Assembly (NCBI GenBank): GCA_964556705.1
Contig: CAZKXX010000051.1
Location: 1-26,471 of the forward strand
Source: CAZKXX01 sp964556705
GTDB taxonomy: Bacteria; Acidobacteriota; Terriglobia; UBA7540
Reading direction: 5' to 3'
DNA length: 26,471 bases
Positions within the stretch are counted from its first letter, which is position 1, and the number at the start of each line of letters is the position of its first letter. The position numbers and the translations under genes were made by a program. The notes beneath the pieces were generated by a model. It saw nothing but the letters and a program-made list of their open reading frames with translations, ran no database searches and was not told the origin of the DNA. This document shows, piece after piece, positions 24,338 through 26,471 of this stretch.

Positions 24338-25411
24338 TCAGGCCTTTTGGCAGCAGGTGCCGCGCGGAATGGGCGAACCGTGCGGGCAGGTGGCGGGATG
24401 GTTGAGGAAGACGCAGATCTTCTCGGTCACTTCCGGCCCGAGTGTGTGCTCGATCTTGCAGGCGCTGGCATCGAGCAGCGCTTCGTCGAGCCCGAAGGTG
24501 TTGTAGAAGAGGCGCTCGGCCAGCCGGTGACGGCGCACCACTTCGCGCGCGCGACGGTCGCCGCGCTCGGTCAGCGTCAGCACGCCGTTTTCCAGTCGCA
24601 CAAGTTCCTCCTGCGCCATCAGCAGGAACGTGGCTCGATGAGCGGTGTACTCCGCCCACCTGCCCGTCTCGATCGCGGCCGCGTTGAGCGCCTCGCGCGT
24701 TTTCCACACGGCCTTCAGCAGGTTGTCCATCAGTTCCTCTTCCTGCGCCGGGAAAACGGAGGCTTCCGAGAGCCGGCCGTGATGGAGTTCGATGCGCCGC
24801 TCCGCCATGCGTCCGATTTCCGGGTCGTGCGTCACCAGCAGGATGGTGTGTCCCTCGCGATGCAGTTCGGTGAGCAGGCTCATCACGACGGCCTCGTTCA
24901 CTTCGTCGAGGTTGCCCGTCGGCTCGTCGGCGAGAATCAGGTCCGGCTGGTTGATGAGCGCGCGCGCCACGCAGACGCGCTGCTGCTCGCCGCCGGAAAG
25001 CGCGGACGGCAGGTGGTCCAGGCGGTCGCCGAGCCCCACGCGCTTCAACGCGTCAGCGGCCTCGGCTTCGTCGGCAAGACTGTGAAAGTACTGCGCGAGC
25101 ATCACATTTTCGAGCGCGGTCAGATAGGGCACGAGGTGGAACTGCTGAAAAACGAATCCCACTTTTTCGGCGCGGAAGCGCGCCAAGCCGGCAGCGGCGA
25201 GTTGCGCCACGTCTTCGCCGTCCACCACGACGCGCCCTTCGGTCGGCGCGTCGAGCCCGCCGAGAATGTTGAGCAGCGTGCTCTTCCCCGAACCCGAGGG
25301 GCCCATCACGGCGACCCACTCGCCCTTTTCGACCGTGAACGAGACCTCACGCAGGGCGAAGACGGCCTCGCCGAATTTCTTTGTCAGGCGTTCGACTTCG
25401 AGGAAAGCCAA
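24338..25411 (-). CDS. ABC ATPase (LolD/MacB class) fused to a DtxR/MntR-type metal-sensor module
   Basis: 357 residues in two parts. Residues 1-218 are a complete LolD/MacB-class ATPase: Walker A GPSGSGKST (37-45), Q-loop FVFQQF, signature LSGGEQQR (138-145), Walker B LILADEP (158-164), H-loop His195. Residues about 224-357 read as a DtxR/MntR repressor. A winged-helix-like segment (224-285) ends LTLTERGDRRA, then comes RRHRLAERLFYNTFGLD, and then ACKIEHTLGPEVTEKI with CPHGSPIP. Relative to DtxR, ligand positions His79, Glu83, Cys102, Glu105 and His106 correspond to His295, Glu299, Cys318, Glu321 and His322; His98 is Asp314. The C-terminal SH3-like domain is absent and a Cys pair ends the chain. 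The start is TTG at 25411, with AAGGAG 9 nt upstream, 3 bp after the permease stop, so the two are tightly coupled. A metal-linked transport role is inferred. Confidence 0.93.
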   Translation of the reverse strand: MAFLEVERLTKKFGEAVFALREVSFTVEKGEWVAVMGPSGSGKSTLLNILGGLDAPTEGRVVVDGEDVAQLAAAGLARFRAEKVGFVFQQFHLVPYLTALENVMLAQYFHSLADEAEAADALKRVGLGDRLDHLPSALSGGEQQRVCVARALINQPDLILADEPTGNLDEVNEAVVMSLLTELHREGHTILLVTHDPEIGRMAERRIELHHGRLSEASVFPAQEEELMDNLLKAVWKTREALNAAAIETGRWAEYTAHRATFLLMAQEELVRLENGVLTLTERGDRRAREVVRRHRLAERLFYNTFGLDEALLDASACKIEHTLGPEVTEKICVFLNHPATCPHGSPIPRGTCCQKA

Positions 25412-25414
25412 AGG

Positions 25415-26471
25415 CTACTCTCCTTTCAGAAGCGTTGCGGGGCGCACGGCGCGCGCGATGCGCACCGGCGCGAGGGAGGCCAGCGCAGCGAGCGCCATCG
25501 TCGCGAGCGAGACCAGCGGCAAAGTCCACCAGGCGGGCGTGAGAGAGACGCCGAAGAGCCGCGCCGCGGCGTCGCGCGCCAGCAGCAGTCCGAGCGCGAA
25601 ACCTCCAACGCCCCCCGCCAGTCCCAGCGCCGCGCCTTCGCCCAGCAGCAGCGCCGAGACCAGACGGTCGCGCGCGCCGAGCGCCTTCATCACCGCGATG
25701 TCCTTCTGCCGCTCGAGGACGATCGCCGTCATCGTCGCCGTCACCGAAAGCGCGATGATCGCGAGGATCAGCGCCGTCAGCGCCACGAGCAGCCAGCGGA
25801 TGATTTCCAGAACTTTTCCCTCCGAATAAACGATCTGGCGGATGGGCCGCACTTCAACGCCCGGCAGCGCCGCTGAAAGCTGCGCGAGCGTTTGTTCAAT
25901 CTCCCGTGTTTCGCCCGGCACGCTGAGTTCGACCAGGCTGATCCGGCCTTCGGCGCCGGCGAGGCGCTGGAGCGATTCGAGCGGAAGAAAAACCTGATCG
26001 TCTTCCGCGGCGCCGGTCGTGAGCACGCCCGCAATTTCGCACTCCGCGCGGACCGCTTCCGTAGCTTCGCGGCCCAGAGGCTCGAGCGCCATCCGCCCGC
26101 CGACGTCCAGAGCCAGCGCGCGCGCCACGCGTTCGCCGACGACGCACCGCGACGGCGCGAGATGGGCCTCGCCCGCCAAACGCCATCCGGGATACAGCGC
26201 GCGCAACGCGGCGAAATCCGTTCCGACGGCGACGGCGTTGTGGAATTCCGGCAAGCGCGGGTCCGCGGGAACGCGAATCGCGCGCACCACCGAGTGAAGG
26301 ACGGGGACCGCGACCAGCGCGCCCTTTTCGTTCGCTACTCCCGCCACTTCGCCGAGCACCTTCGCATCGAGCAGCGCGGGCGCGCCCGCGGCGGCCGTGG
26401 CTCGCGGCGCCAGCGTGGCGTTCGCGCCGTAGGCGCGGAACTCTTCCGCCATCTTGCGCCGCACGTCGCCG
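25415..26471 (-). CDS. FtsX/MacB-type ABC permease (5' end beyond window)
   Basis: Membrane subunit of the ABC system, open to the window edge, so the N-terminal cytoplasmic end and first transmembrane helix are missing. The visible part begins with MAEEFRAYGANATLAPRA, the segment that follows helix 1 in FtsX/MacB-like permeases. A large extracytoplasmic domain of about 200 residues follows, then three helices at the C-terminus (LLVALTALILAIIALSV, LGLAGGVGGFALGLLLA, LVSLATMALAALASLAP). The coupling sequence ERQKDIAVMKALGARDR is typical of FtsX domains. It lies directly upstream of the ATPase/DtxR fusion. Similar permeases occur beside P19/Ftr1 and DUF2318 iron-uptake genes in other bacteria; whether that holds here lies beyond the window. 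Confidence 0.9.
   Translation of the reverse strand, partial: GDVRRKMAEEFRAYGANATLAPRATAAAGAPALLDAKVLGEVAGVANEKGALVAVPVLHSVVRAIRVPADPRLPEFHNAVAVGTDFAALRALYPGWRLAGEAHLAPSRCVVGERVARALALDVGGRMALEPLGREATEAVRAECEIAGVLTTGAAEDDQVFLPLESLQRLAGAEGRISLVELSVPGETREIEQTLAQLSAALPGVEVRPIRQIVYSEGKVLEIIRWLLVALTALILAIIALSVTATMTAIVLERQKDIAVMKALGARDRLVSALLLGEGAALGLAGGVGGFALGLLLARDAAARLFGVSLTPAWWTLPLVSLATMALAALASLAPVRIARAVRPATLLKGE

Overview
The window is a high-GC bacterial chromosome fragment, most likely from a member of the Acidobacteriota. The basis for this is Tat-dependent secreted oxidoreductase and amidase genes, a small secreted protein of a type common in that phylum, and the general gene style; this placement is an inference. 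A 10-base run of N inside trxB shows that the sequence is a draft or metagenome-assembled scaffold. Several pieces are unremarkable core genes; the interest lies in the spaces between them and at the right edge.

Layout. 1-1135 (-): 5'-complete but 3'-truncated Gfo/Idh/MocA oxidoreductase with a Tat signal. 1321-7692 (-): the classic transcription/translation operon rimP-nusA-infB-ylxP(DUF503)-rbfA-truB, driven by a good sigma70-type promoter at 7872-7900 and preceded by a compact terminator-like hairpin (7827-7852) that looks like a leader attenuator. 8012-8899 (+): HAD-family hydrolase. 8940-10960: an A/T-richer accessory stretch with a small two-helix membrane protein, a GTGA-overlapping pair (membrane protein plus secreted protein) and an orphan XRE regulator. 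11023-12582 (+): secreted amidase-signature enzyme. 12747-12890 (+): a 47-residue single-helix membrane protein. 13053-14162 (-): M50 site-2-protease-like membrane metalloprotease with two CBS domains. 14459-16732 (+): malic enzyme/phosphotransacetylase-domain fusion. 16986-17735 (+): secreted protein with all 12 cysteines packed into its last 48 residues, behind a near-consensus promoter. 17863-20680 (-): SirB1-like transglutaminase/TPR protein, proline dehydrogenase and thioredoxin reductase. 20889-23061 (+): two-gene ABC-2 exporter (ATPase plus permease). 23170-23924: two divergent zinc-ribbon proteins. 24338-26471 (-): an FtsX/MacB-type permease (cut by the window edge) followed immediately by an ABC ATPase fused to a complete DtxR/MntR-like metal-sensing module.

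Two things stand out. First, the ABC-ATPase/DtxR fusion (24338-25411) joins a LolD/MacB-class motor to a protein that reads as a metallo-repressor with its metal ligands kept; this suggests a transporter whose motor senses metal, or a repressor tethered to its own transporter. Second, at least five intergenic spaces (7156-7239, 12895-13055, 19658-19748, 23059-23163, 23424-23528) are built from degenerate 7-bp words that stay in exact 7-bp register while the word itself drifts. Some fill a space from one stop codon to the next gene's end. Two of these arrays share an identical 17-bp segment in inverted orientation on either side of the trxB/ABC segment.

No rRNA, tRNA, CRISPR array, transposase, integrase or phage gene was seen.
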